A stretch of 64,000 nucleotides of DNA from Ensifer adhaerens (GTDB lineage: Bacteria; Pseudomonadota; Alphaproteobacteria; Rhizobiales; Rhizobiaceae): assembly GCF_001270265.1 (NCBI RefSeq), contig NZ_LGAP01000020.1, forward strand, positions 56,439 through 120,438, given 5' to 3'. The notes under the pieces were generated by a model. The model did not search any database. It worked only from the letters and a program-made list of their open reading frames with translations, and had not been told where the DNA came from. Made by a program: the position numbers and the translations under genes. Positions 1 to 7,993 of the stretch are shown here, in pieces. The number at the start of each line of letters is the position of its first letter. Within the stretch, counting starts at the first letter, position 1.

Positions 1-729
1 TATTCCGCACGCTCCAATCTCAAACGCGTCTACCTGGAACTGGGTGGCAAGTCGCCGAACATCGTCTTTGCCGATACGCCGGATTTGGACCAGGCGGTCA
101 AGGTGTCTGCCTATGGCATCTTCCGCAACTCCGGCCAGGTCTGTGTCGCCGGCTCGCGCCTGCTGGTGGAGCGGTCGATCCACGAAGCCTTCGCCGAGAA
201 GGTTGCCGCGATCGCGGCAAACATAAAGGTGGGCGATCCTCTGATGCTGTCGACGGAAGCCGGCGCGATCGCCAGCCAAATCCAGCTCGAAAAAAACCTC
301 GGTTTCGCCGAGCAGGCGATAAACGAAGGCGCGCGACTGAGGGTCGGCGGCAAGCGTATCCTTGAACAGACGGGCGGCTTCTACATGCAGCCGACGGTCT
401 TCGACGTCGAGCCCGGCATGACACTCGCCAAAGAGGAGGTCTTCGGGCCGATCCTGTCGATCATTCCCTTCGATGACGAGACTGACGCGCTCCGCATCGC
501 CAACGGAACCGAATACGGGCTTGCGTCGGCCGTCTGGACGGCGAACCTGTCGCGGGCGCATCGCATGGTGCGCTCCATCCGGGCCGGCGTCGTCCACGTC
601 AACACCTATGGTGGCGCCGACAATACGGTGCCGCTTGGCGGGGTGAAGCAATCGGGCAATGGCCACGACAAGTCGCTGCATGCGCTCGACAAATACACCG
701 ACCTCAAGACCGCCTGGATCCAGCTCTAA
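1..729 (+). CDS. Aldehyde dehydrogenase, C-terminal part (PuuC-like)
   Basis: The window opens inside this gene, so only the last 242 residues are present; a full ALDH has about 490. The reading frame is open from base 1. The general-base Glu of the LELGGKSPN motif is at residue 13 and the catalytic Cys of GQVCVAGSR at residue 48. The conserved EEVFGPIL and the end of the NAD-dependent fold (PLGGVKQSG) follow. The ending YTDLKTAWIQL is typical of the gamma-glutamyl-aminobutyraldehyde dehydrogenase (PuuC) branch. That suggests oxidation of an amine-derived aldehyde to the acid in the cytoplasm, but the exact substrate is inferred. A strong hairpin follows 30 bases after the stop. Confidence 0.93.
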   Translation, partial: YSARSNLKRVYLELGGKSPNIVFADTPDLDQAVKVSAYGIFRNSGQVCVAGSRLLVERSIHEAFAEKVAAIAANIKVGDPLMLSTEAGAIASQIQLEKNLGFAEQAINEGARLRVGGKRILEQTGGFYMQPTVFDVEPGMTLAKEEVFGPILSIIPFDDETDALRIANGTEYGLASAVWTANLSRAHRMVRSIRAGVVHVNTYGGADNTVPLGGVKQSGNGHDKSLHALDKYTDLKTAWIQL

Positions 730-759
730 GCGCGACAGGCAAACGCCATCAAAACAAAA

Positions 760-784
760 CGGGCCGGAGTTCAACTCCGGCCCG
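760..784 (+). terminator. Hairpin downstream of aldehyde dehydrogenase
   Basis: A perfect 10-bp stem (CGGGCCGGAG / CTCCGGCCCG) with a 5-base loop starts about 30 bases after the ALDH stop. It is preceded by an A-rich run (AAAACAAAA), so the T-tract would be on the minus strand. On the plus strand it is a strong GC hairpin without U-tail. A near-identical hairpin lies at 1010-1030. Confidence 0.6.
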
Positions 785-838
785 TCAGACTGCTGACAGA
801 GTCAATACCAGGAATTGCCTCAGCGTTAGCCGGGTTCG

Positions 839-950
839 CCCTCATTCCTGTGCCTGTCACAGGAATCTAGCCAGTCCAAGTCCTTGGGCTGAAAGGTCTT
901 TTGACCTGACGGATGTCAGTTCGGATTCCGGCACAAGGCCGGAATGAGGG
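839..950. repeat. RIME-like palindromic intergenic repeat
   Basis: Two imperfect inverted arms, 839-867 (CCCTCATTCCTGTG...) and 924-950 (...CCGGAATGAGGG), enclose about 55 bases. Each arm contains its own small dyad. This layout, with CCCTCATTCC at the outer edges, matches the rhizobial intergenic mosaic elements scattered through Rhizobiaceae genomes. It occupies most of the gene-free stretch 730-1055, and no coding potential is seen there. The family name rests on recollection of the motif, not on a search. Confidence 0.6.
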
Positions 951-1009
951 AGAACTGGACGAGCCTCCCGGCAGACAGGCATTCTCAAGCTTTGTCATCA
1001 TGCTTCACG

Positions 1010-1030
1010 GGCCGGAGTTGAACTCCGGCC
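1010..1030 (-). terminator. Hairpin downstream of hpaC
   Basis: A perfect dyad GGCCGGAGTT-G-AACTCCGGCC lies 25 bases beyond the stop of the flavin reductase gene. Its core GGCCGGAG/CTCCGGCC is shared with the hairpin at 760-784. T-rich sequence follows on the plus strand (GGTTTCGTTT). Confidence 0.55.
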
Positions 1031-1055
1031 GGTTTCGTTTCTACCCTTCGGTATC

Positions 1056-1568
1056 CTATCCGCCGAAGCTTCCGAGCTGTGTTGGCACGTGCACGTAGTT
1101 GCGGTCGAAGTAGAGAAGCGCGTTGCCGTCGCTGCGCGACCTTATGCCGACGACCCGGCCGACCAGGATGTGGTGGGTGCCGAGCAATCTCGCTTCCGCC
1201 AGCTCACAATCGAGCGAGACGATCGCATCCTTCACGGCGAGACTTCCCGATTTCATTTCCACCCAGTCGGCGGCGGCGTAGCGCGCCGCCATGTCCTGGG
1301 TCGCGCCGGCGAAATGCCCGGCAAGCTCGGTGTGGTCGTGGCTGAGCACGTTGACGCAGAAGCGCCGGTTCTCGATGAACAGGCCGCATTGCGTCGAGTT
1401 GCGGTTCATGCAGACGAGCAGGCTCGGCGGATCGTCGGTGACCGAGCACATTGCCGTCGCCGTAAACCCGCCGCGCCCGGCGGGTCCGTTGGTGGTGACG
1501 ACATTGACGGGTGCGCAGACGCGCGCCATCGCGTTGCGAAATTCGGTCTTGGAGACAACCGTTTCCAT
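1056..1568 (-). CDS. hpaC: Flavin reductase, reductase component of the HpaB-type monooxygenase
   Basis: This 170-residue protein belongs to the flavin-reductase-like (HpaC) family. It reduces FMN/FAD with NAD(P)H and hands the diffusible reduced flavin to the oxygenase encoded next to it. Visible family features are the N-terminal FRNAMARVCAPVNVVTT strand, the NSTQCGLF and NVLS flavin-binding segments, and the C-terminal LLYFDRNYVHV. The start at 1568 is chosen because GAGG lies 8 bases upstream and family similarity begins there; a longer frame exists to 1649 but would overlap hpaB. It starts only 10 bases after the hpaB stop, so the two are co-transcribed. Confidence 0.88.
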   Translation of the reverse strand: METVVSKTEFRNAMARVCAPVNVVTTNGPAGRGGFTATAMCSVTDDPPSLLVCMNRNSTQCGLFIENRRFCVNVLSHDHTELAGHFAGATQDMAARYAAADWVEMKSGSLAVKDAIVSLDCELAEARLLGTHHILVGRVVGIRSRSDGNALLYFDRNYVHVPTQLGSFGG

Positions 1569-1578
1569 GGTGACTGCC

Positions 1579-3141
1579 TCACTCGGCCGCATTGCGGATT
1601 GGCGCTTCGGCACAAAGCGGCGGCAGCCAGGTGTCGCCGGTCCAGCCATGCTGGTCGTAGTCGCTCATGCAGGTGTCGACGAGCGCTTCCATTTCCTTCA
1701 GCCGTCCGCCGCGTTCGGCGCCCTTCAGCACCTGTAGCCGGACTTCTTCAGGGGCGCCGGCATAGTTGAGCTCATAAAGCGCATGGCGCCCGCCAAACTC
1801 GGTGCCGGTCGCATCCCAGAGTAGCTTCATGATCTTGATGCGCTCGACATGGCCCATGTCGTTGGAGCCGCGGACATATTGCGCGAGGTAACGGTCGATC
1901 TCGCCATTGCCGAAATCCCTGGCCGACGACGGCAGGTAGATGAGGCCAGAGGCGACGACCCGGCGAATGGTATCGACCACCCGCGGATAGGCCTCCGACA
2001 TGAAGGTCCGATAGGAAAGTGCAGCCTCGAGATTGGGCAGAACGGCGCCATCCGCCCAGGGAATCGGGTTGTAGGCCATGGCATTGGAAAAACTCCAGAA
2101 CATGTGCCGGAGCGCGATGACCTCGCCAAGCGCTGCCTGGTTACCGCGGAAGGCGTCGCCGCCGGTTGCCCGAAGCGCCTTGGCAAGCAGGCCGGCAAGG
2201 AAGTCGAGCTTGACGGCAAAGCGAGTGCAACCCTGGAAGCAATAGCCGTGCATGAAACCCGATGCCGGATGAAACGAAAGGATCTTGGCGGCATCGCGCA
2301 AAACAAGCACGTCTTCCCAGGGCACGAAGACGTTGTCGAGCACCAGGATGGCATCGTTTTCGTCGAACCGCGACGACAGGGGGTAGTCGAAGGGGTGCCC
2401 GACCGTGTTGGCCGTCTGCTCGTAGGAAACGCGGCAGAACATCTTGATGCCCGGCGCATTCATCGGGACGATGAACATCACCGAGAGCGACGGATCCTCG
2501 GTCACCGTCGCCGAACTCTGGGCAAGGAAATTGTAGTGCGTCAGTGCCGACGAGGTCGCCACCACCTTGGCGCCGGAGACATAGATGCCGGCATCCGTTT
2601 CCTTGGTGATATGAACGAAGACGTCCTTGACCGCATCGGCCGGTTTGTGCCGGTCGATGGGCGGGTTGACGATCGCATGGTTCATGAACAGCGCCGCTTC
2701 CTGGGCGCGGCTGTGCCAGGCGAGCGCATTGTCCTTGAAGGGGCCGTACCACGCGGCGTTGGCGCCAAGCGTGTTCATCAGCGCCGCCTTGTAATCGGCC
2801 GTGCGCCCCATCCAGCCATAGGACATGCGCGCCCATTCGGCGATGGCGCCCTGCTGGGCAACGAGGTCGGTAGACGATCGGGCGACACGGAAATATTTGT
2901 GCGTGTAGCCACCGGAACCCGTGTCGGTTGGCGAGGTCAGGATATCCTTCTTCGTGGGGACGTGGAGGGCATCATAGAGCCTTGCCAGCGATCGCGCGGA
3001 ATTGCGCATGGCCGGATGCGTGGTCACATCGGCGATGCGCTCGCCGTTGATATAGACCTCGCGACCGTCACGCAGGCTTTCGAGGTATTCGGCTCCGGTA
3101 AAAGGGCGCGCCTTGTCGGCGCGAAAGTCCTCAGCTCTCAT
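1579..3141 (-). CDS. hpaB: 4-hydroxyphenylacetate 3-monooxygenase-type oxygenase
   Basis: At 520 residues this is the normal length for the large, FADH2-dependent oxygenase of two-component phenol hydroxylases, which share the acyl-CoA-dehydrogenase-like fold. It should ortho-hydroxylate 4-hydroxyphenylacetate or a related phenol to a catechol with O2. The N-terminal domain begins with FTGAEYLESLRDGREVYINGE, and the C-terminal part has the YVRGSNDMGHVERIKIMKLLWD helix region. An AGGAGG box sits directly upstream of the ATG. hpaC follows in the same operon and an AraC-type activator is divergent. No meta-cleavage genes lie in the window, so the physiological substrate is uncertain. Confidence 0.9.
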   Translation of the reverse strand: MRAEDFRADKARPFTGAEYLESLRDGREVYINGERIADVTTHPAMRNSARSLARLYDALHVPTKKDILTSPTDTGSGGYTHKYFRVARSSTDLVAQQGAIAEWARMSYGWMGRTADYKAALMNTLGANAAWYGPFKDNALAWHSRAQEAALFMNHAIVNPPIDRHKPADAVKDVFVHITKETDAGIYVSGAKVVATSSALTHYNFLAQSSATVTEDPSLSVMFIVPMNAPGIKMFCRVSYEQTANTVGHPFDYPLSSRFDENDAILVLDNVFVPWEDVLVLRDAAKILSFHPASGFMHGYCFQGCTRFAVKLDFLAGLLAKALRATGGDAFRGNQAALGEVIALRHMFWSFSNAMAYNPIPWADGAVLPNLEAALSYRTFMSEAYPRVVDTIRRVVASGLIYLPSSARDFGNGEIDRYLAQYVRGSNDMGHVERIKIMKLLWDATGTEFGGRHALYELNYAGAPEEVRLQVLKGAERGGRLKEMEALVDTCMSDYDQHGWTGDTWLPPLCAEAPIRNAAE

Positions 3142-3236
3142 GGTTCTCCTCCTTGAGTTTCGTCAAGACTAGGCATTGATTGTCGAGGCCGCCATGGACA
3201 GAATGACAAAATGACTTGTACTTTTTCGGGTGGTTC

Positions 3237-4118
3237 ATGGCCGACGGCATTCCAAGTTTCTTTGTCTACGGAGAACCGGAACAACAGCTCGAACCCGGGT
3301 TCTTTCACGTCGAAACGGTGATGGCCCGGCGTGGGCTTCATCAAGGGCAGGTCAAGGCCCACAAGCATGATCAACTTGCCCAGGTGACCTATTGGTTCCG
3401 CGGCCGTGGAACATATTTCATCGAAGACAAGGTATTGGACTTTTCCGCGCCGGCCGTCAGCTCTGTTCCGAGCGGCATCGTGCATGGGTTCTCTGTCGAA
3501 CCACTGGAAAGCGACGCCATCGTCATTTCGATTGCCGACGGCCTGATGCTGTCTGCCCGGGAGAGAACAGTCCTGGCGATCGATGCGCCGATCATGGTTG
3601 CTGGCACGAGGGACGACAGGCAATGGCAGCGCCTGTCGCAGCTGATGGACATGATTGCGGAAGAGTACGGGACAGGCGCTTTCGGCACCCAGTCGATGAT
3701 GGCATCGCTCGCATCGGCGATCCTGACGCAGATCGCCCGCCTTGCCTCGTTGGCGCCGTCACCATCGCAGTCGCCCGACGTGATGCTCGCGACGCAGTTG
3801 CGTCGTATGATCGACGCGCATTTCCGTGAGAACTGGAGTGTAGGGCGCTACACCGATGTGCTCGCGACCACCCCGCATCTGCTGGCCAAGGCCAGCAATG
3901 CGGCGTTCGGAATGCCGGTGAAGGAACTGATCAACGAGCGCCGGCTGCTTGAGGCCAAACGCCTGCTGCTCTTCACCGTGCGCTCGCTTGAGGATATCGC
4001 CTATGAGATCGGTCTGAGGGATGCCGCCTATTTCTCCCGATTCTTCCGTTTGCGCACCGGCATGGCACCGAGCGACTGGCGTCGGCTCAAGCTGACAGAG
4101 GCGGTTGTGCCATCCTGA
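3237..4118 (+). CDS. AraC-family regulator with N-terminal cupin, HpaA-like
   Basis: This 293-residue protein has an N-terminal cupin sensor (HKHDQLAQVTYWFRGRGTYFIED, with PSGIVHGFS closing the barrel) and a C-terminal AraC DNA-binding domain of two HTH motifs in the last 100 residues, ending in DAAYFSRFFRLRTGMAPSDWR. The arrangement matches HpaA/PobR-type activators of aromatic hydroxylase genes. The hpaBC operon is divergent, with about 95 bases between, so it is probably the local activator. I prefer the ATG at 3237 over an upstream TTG at 3216. A short direct repeat (AATGAC / AATGAC) at 3202-3215 could be part of the binding site. Confidence 0.87.
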   Translation: MADGIPSFFVYGEPEQQLEPGFFHVETVMARRGLHQGQVKAHKHDQLAQVTYWFRGRGTYFIEDKVLDFSAPAVSSVPSGIVHGFSVEPLESDAIVISIADGLMLSARERTVLAIDAPIMVAGTRDDRQWQRLSQLMDMIAEEYGTGAFGTQSMMASLASAILTQIARLASLAPSPSQSPDVMLATQLRRMIDAHFRENWSVGRYTDVLATTPHLLAKASNAAFGMPVKELINERRLLEAKRLLLFTVRSLEDIAYEIGLRDAAYFSRFFRLRTGMAPSDWRRLKLTEAVVPS

Positions 4119-4251
4119 GTGGCCAGCGCAGTTGCGGCTCTGCAATGCGGTATGATGGGATGGCGAGAGGAAAGGTCTCTACGGGAACATGCCAGCAAAC
4201 CCATGTTGACCAGGCGGACCAAACAATTTCCGGGATAACGACGATTGGATC

Positions 4252-4285
4252 TTGAAAAGCCGGGGGCCATGACTATTTAGGTCAT
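4252..4285 (+). promoter_or_regulatory. Promoter with an overlapping dyad, ahead of a candidate small RNA
   Basis: TTGAAA (4252-4257), a 16-base spacer and TATTTA (4274-4279) look like a sigma-70-type promoter. A dyad ATGAC-N7-GTCAT (4269-4285) brackets the -10 element, as an operator would. No translatable frame with a ribosome site follows before the terminator at 4351-4386. Confidence 0.45.
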
Positions 4286-4387
4286 CACTACCCGTATCGA
4301 TGGCGTCCTGCAGCGGCTATGCCCGCGCGTTTGACGTTGTCCGGGTCAAGAAAGGGCGCTCCCCGTCAAGGGTCGAGCGCCTTTTCT
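4286..4387 (+). ncRNA. Candidate small RNA, ~100 nt
   Basis: Between the AraC gene and the next CDS lies a stretch with a plausible promoter (4252-4279) and, about 100 bases on, a clear rho-independent terminator. I see no credible CDS in between. That is the classic layout of an intergenic trans-acting small RNA. The whole gene-free stretch 4119-4571 contains nothing else I can support. I do not recognise the RNA family. An alternative is that the terminator simply ends a long 3' UTR of the regulator gene. Confidence 0.4.
4351..4386 (+). terminator. Rho-independent terminator
   Basis: GGCGCTC (4355-4361) pairs with GAGCGCC (4375-4381) across a 13-base loop. It is preceded by AAAG and followed by TTTTCT, giving a standard intrinsic terminator on the plus strand. 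It is over 230 bases from the upstream CDS stop, which is why it is linked to the small RNA candidate. Confidence 0.75.
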
Positions 4388-4571
4388 ATTTCAGGGCTCT
4401 CCCAGGAGATAGGGCGGTGGCGGCAGGTACTGCCGGTCGTCGGCCGATAATCAGTGCCGAGGTCTCGAGACGTTGGCCGCTCGGTGCGCTACCTTGCGTT
4501 TCCAAACACCGGTCTGAAGTGTGATGGAACAAACGCGCTTCCGGTGTATTGTTGTTACGGGAGGCCTCAAG

Positions 4572-5000
4572 ATGTCACTCCGTCATCCGAGAAGCAGACG
4601 CTCTTCCGCAATGCTGTTGCCAACCGCGCAATGGCCACGCCACGCGGCGGCATCCCAGGCGCGCCGTGCCTGGCTCGATGCGCTCTTGGGCCGGCCAGAG
4701 CCGGACGATCGGGTGTTGCGCGAAGCCCAGGTGGCCGATGCAGGCGATGGACAAATTGTCAGCGCCGGGATCTATGTTGATGAAGCGACAACGGTGAACC
4801 GCCAGCCGCGTCCTCACGATTACAGTGCGGCAAGATCGGAGCCCGCATTGGCATCAACCGCCGACGTCGATGCCACCGGCGGCTCGCTTTGGAACTCTAT
4901 CCTTGGCGAGGACACGACCCACGGCATGCAGCGCTTCGCCAGGTTGATCGCCCTTTTCATCCTTCTTTGCGGAGTGGTGTTCTGGTTGCTGACACCGTGA
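4572..5000 (+). CDS. Small protein with C-terminal membrane anchor, unknown function
   Basis: This frame encodes 142 residues. The ATG at 4572 has a good GGGAGG site 7 bases upstream, which decides the start over an upstream in-frame ATG at 4521. The first ~115 residues are polar and low in recognisable motifs, with a basic N-terminus rich in Arg. The last ~20 residues (LIALFILLCGVVFWLL) form a single hydrophobic helix ending just before the stop, so the protein would be tail-anchored. I recognise no domain. The ribosome site and codon use support a real gene, but it could be lineage-restricted. Confidence 0.55.
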   Translation: MSLRHPRSRRSSAMLLPTAQWPRHAAASQARRAWLDALLGRPEPDDRVLREAQVADAGDGQIVSAGIYVDEATTVNRQPRPHDYSAARSEPALASTADVDATGGSLWNSILGEDTTHGMQRFARLIALFILLCGVVFWLLTP

Positions 5001-5127
5001 AGGCGTTTGCCGAAGGGGCGTAGCATCCAAGCAACCTTCGCTTGCTCCCGGCAAATCCCCGTGAGGGAACCATTCCATCCGCAGCCGGTTTTTCCTCCGG
5101 GCTCACAAACCGAGAAAGGACTTGGCC

Positions 5128-5688
5128 ATGCCATCGATCGACACCGCCAGAATTCTCATTCTCGCAACCGACGGCTACGAGCGTTCGGAGCTGCGTTTGC
5201 CGCGCGACGAACTGTCAAAACGCGGCGCCAAAGTGACGATCGCATCGCTGGAAAAACGTGCCATCAAGAGTTGGGACAAAGGCGATTGGGGCGACACCGT
5301 CGATGTCGACCTGACGGCGAAGGACGTTTTCGTTCGCGACTTCGATGCTCTTGTGCTGCCCGGCGGGCAAATCAACCCTGACCTGTTGAGGAAGGACCCC
5401 GATGCGATGCGCGTCGTCACCGATTTCGTGCAGTCTGGCATGGTGGTGGCAGCCATCTGCCATGCCCCGTGGCTCCTTGTCGAAGCCGACGCTTTGAAAG
5501 GGCGCAAGGCGACGTCCTATGCCTCGATCCGCAAGGACGTTGAAAATGCCGGCGCGCAGTGGGTCGATGCAAAGGTCGTCTGCGATCATGGCATCGTTAC
5601 CTCCCGATCGCCCGATGATCTCGACGCCTTCGTCGCCAAGATCGTCGAGGAGATCGAAGAAGGGCGCCACGATCGGCGTGCCGCTTGA
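5128..5688 (+). CDS. DJ-1/PfpI-family protein
   Basis: The 186-residue protein has the PfpI/DJ-1 glutamine-amidotransferase-like fold: ILILATDGYERSEL at the N-terminus, DALVLPGGQINPD in the middle, and the nucleophile-elbow AAICHAPW with its reactive Cys near residue 112. Members act as glyoxalase/deglycase-like or stress proteins, or as proteases in archaea; the bacterial role is often unclear. A GAGAAAGGA site lies 7 bases before the ATG at 5128; the TTG two codons earlier is less likely. It stands alone and ends facing the esterase gene. Confidence 0.9.
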   Translation: MPSIDTARILILATDGYERSELRLPRDELSKRGAKVTIASLEKRAIKSWDKGDWGDTVDVDLTAKDVFVRDFDALVLPGGQINPDLLRKDPDAMRVVTDFVQSGMVVAAICHAPWLLVEADALKGRKATSYASIRKDVENAGAQWVDAKVVCDHGIVTSRSPDDLDAFVAKIVEEIEEGRHDRRAA

Positions 5689-5749
5689 GGGTGAGAGAAA
5701 CGGGGACGACCTCATCAGGCATCCCTGATCACAGCTTATCGAGGCACTA

Positions 5750-5776
5750 CGGCCGGCCTGAGTTTCCCGCCGGCCG
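5750..5776. terminator. Shared hairpin between convergent genes
   Basis: CGGCCGGC (5750-5757) and GCCGGCCG (5769-5776) form a perfect 8-bp stem with an 11-base loop. It lies between the PfpI gene stop (5688) and the esterase stop (5794), so it could serve both directions. There is no strong T-tract. Confidence 0.5.
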
Positions 5777-5793
5777 GACCCCGTTGCTGCCGA

Positions 5794-6801
5794 CTACTGT
5801 AGCGCCTTGGCTAGGAACGGCAGGCTGACATCCATGCGGTAATCGACCGAGTTGTGATTGTCCTCGAACTCCTCATAGGTGTGTTCGATGCCGAGTTCCT
5901 TCAGCGTCCGGTGGATGCGGCGATTGCCGTAGAGCAGATTGTACTGATCCACTGTGCCGCAATCCAGGTAGAAAGCCTTGAGCTTGCCGATGTTGTGTCC
6001 GTGGGTTTTTGCCAGTTGCACGGGATCGCACGCCATCCAGTTCTTCCAGCGGTCCTCGATCAACTCGCAGGTTTCCAGATCGACCGGAAGCCGCAGCCCC
6101 TTGAAGACCTCGAGGTCGGGATCGGGGTCGTAGCTTGCCGCCTGGGCGAGGACAAGCAGGACCGGGATGTCCTCGTCGGCATGTTTCTGCCGCGCCTCAT
6201 AGGCTCGGAACCAGTTTTCGATCGACAGGCCATGCCGCGCAAGGGCGCGCAGAACCATGGGAAAGTCGGCGGCCATCAGGTCGAAGCCGGCGTCTCCCGA
6301 ATGGCTTGCGGCCGCAGCCCAGATGTCGGGCCGCCGGAAGGCATGGGAAAACGCGCCGTAGCCGCCCGAGCTTTTTCCGAAAACGCCGCGCCGTCCCGTG
6401 CCACCGCAGCCAAAGCGGGTTTCGACCGCCGGAAGCATCTCGTCGATAAGGAAATCTTCCCAGCGTCCGACGACCGAGCTGTTGACATATTGGTTGCCTC
6501 CGAGCGAGGTGAAGCAATCGGGAAAGGCGACGGCCACCGGCGGCATCTGTCCGGTCGCAATCAACCGGTCCAGGCGCTCCGGGACGTTCTCGAAGAAGGC
6601 TTTCCAGGCGGTGTGCAGCGGGCCACCTGCGGTAAAGCCGACAAGATCGACGAGCAGCGGCAGGCCGGCGCCATCGTGGTTTGCCGGAATATAGACGTCG
6701 ACGTCCCGTCGGCTTGGGTCCCCGAGCCTGTTGCTGCGCAGAACATCGCTGTCGATGCTGAGACGGGACACCGAACCCTTCGGGTAATCTGACTTCTGCA
6801 T
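5794..6801 (-). CDS. Putative esterase, esterase-D-like alpha/beta hydrolase
   Basis: The gene encodes 335 residues. The nucleophile elbow GKSSGGYGAF (GxSxG), a downstream Asp in YLDCGTVDQYN and a His in DNHNSVDYRM near the C-terminus complete the triad, as in the esterase D / S-formylglutathione hydrolase-like family. No signal peptide is seen. The start at 6801 is chosen for the AGGAGG box just upstream; the frame stays open to 6888 but without such a site. It lies 148 bases downstream of another hydrolase gene on the same strand. The substrate cannot be read from the sequence. Confidence 0.85.
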   Translation of the reverse strand: MQKSDYPKGSVSRLSIDSDVLRSNRLGDPSRRDVDVYIPANHDGAGLPLLVDLVGFTAGGPLHTAWKAFFENVPERLDRLIATGQMPPVAVAFPDCFTSLGGNQYVNSSVVGRWEDFLIDEMLPAVETRFGCGGTGRRGVFGKSSGGYGAFSHAFRRPDIWAAAASHSGDAGFDLMAADFPMVLRALARHGLSIENWFRAYEARQKHADEDIPVLLVLAQAASYDPDPDLEVFKGLRLPVDLETCELIEDRWKNWMACDPVQLAKTHGHNIGKLKAFYLDCGTVDQYNLLYGNRRIHRTLKELGIEHTYEEFEDNHNSVDYRMDVSLPFLAKALQ

Positions 6802-6949
6802 TGTTTCCTCCTGGTCGCTCGCCGGTTGTACCGTTCGAAGTCGAAGTGGGCCACCGGTTTCGTCTGTGTAAAGCTCTCTCTTCGGCAAACGCCGTTTGGG
6901 AAATCGGCAAACTGTCTGCGATTCGAACTGTGGGGCAAGGAAGGTTGGG

Positions 6950-7756
6950 CTAGCGCAAGATACCCTTCAGGAAGGTGAGCACGGCCTCATTGAAAACAGC
7001 GGGGCCCTGCAATGGCGCAAAGTGGCTGAGACCGGGAAGAACGTGAAGTGTTGCGTCAGGTAGCGTGTCGGCGAGATAGCCCATGTGCTCCCGCTTGATG
7101 AATTCGTCATGCTCCCCAAGAACGACGGCCACCGGGACAGAGATGCCGGCAAGTGCGGCCGCCGACAGGTTCGGCTGTGTGCGCTGCATCGCTTCGACAG
7201 CTTCGGAAAGCGCATCGAAATCGCCTGGCGTGGCCGAGAGTGCGGCATAGTCCTTCTGGTGTTGTTGCCAGATGCGGCCGATGATCGGCGTGAACTCGAA
7301 CGGCTTGGTGCCCGTGTTGTCAACGTTGCAGGCGAAGAAGAAAATGCCGGCGACGCGCCCGGGTGCTTCCTGCGCAAGGATGAGGCCGGTATCGGCGCCA
7401 TCGCTCCAGCCGACGATCGCGGCCTTGTTGACTTGCAGTCGATCCATGACGGCGCGGGTATCGGCGGCCATCAGCTGGTAGCTGTATTCACGCGCGTCTC
7501 GCGTGCTGCGGCCGTGGCCGCGGCTGTCGATGACGATGGCACGATAGCCGGCTTCGACGATCGCCGGAGCCTGATAGCCCCAGTTTCCGCTGTTTCCCAT
7601 GCCGCCATGCAGCAGGATCACCGCCGGCCCGGAACCGTGGGATGCATACCAGATACGTGCGCCTTCATTGTCGATGAAGCCCTGTTCGTCCGCCCCTGGA
7701 AGCGGTGGAATGCCATGGCTTTCAAGGTAGGTCAGATCATCGTCGCGAAATACCAT
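6950..7756 (-). CDS. Alpha/beta hydrolase
   Basis: This 268-residue cytoplasmic protein is a classic alpha/beta hydrolase: oxyanion-hole HGGMGNSG, nucleophile elbow GWSDGAD, acid in GEHDEF, and histidine in GLSHFAP near the C-terminus. SRGHGRS after strand 4 is typical of the haloperoxidase/epoxide-hydrolase-like group. GGGAG stands 6 bases ahead of the ATG at 7756, which favours it over the ATG two codons upstream. Substrate unknown; the neighbouring esterase may belong to the same pathway, but 148 bases separate them. Confidence 0.87.
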   Translation of the reverse strand: MVFRDDDLTYLESHGIPPLPGADEQGFIDNEGARIWYASHGSGPAVILLHGGMGNSGNWGYQAPAIVEAGYRAIVIDSRGHGRSTRDAREYSYQLMAADTRAVMDRLQVNKAAIVGWSDGADTGLILAQEAPGRVAGIFFFACNVDNTGTKPFEFTPIIGRIWQQHQKDYAALSATPGDFDALSEAVEAMQRTQPNLSAAALAGISVPVAVVLGEHDEFIKREHMGYLADTLPDATLHVLPGLSHFAPLQGPAVFNEAVLTFLKGILR

Positions 7757-7993
7757 GGACATCTCCCATTCTGCTCCTGCGTGAACGCCTTGAAATAGAG
7801 ACCGCCGCGATGGCCGCAAGGGTCGTTCGCCCGTGCCGCCCCCGTTGGCCTCTGTATGCTGCCGATAACGAAGATGCGAAGTGATCCGCGGTTGAGGATT
7901 TACGTATCTTTACTTAAAGAGCATTAGACTGCTGTCAAAGGCGATGCGCCTTTGCATGGAACCCTCTCCCCCGCCGACTGAGATGGAACAGTA

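Noticed and set aside
1849..3156. 435-residue plus-strand frame opposite hpaB
   Set aside because: It is antisense to a clear HpaB gene and has no domain; long shadow frames are expected in GC-rich genes.
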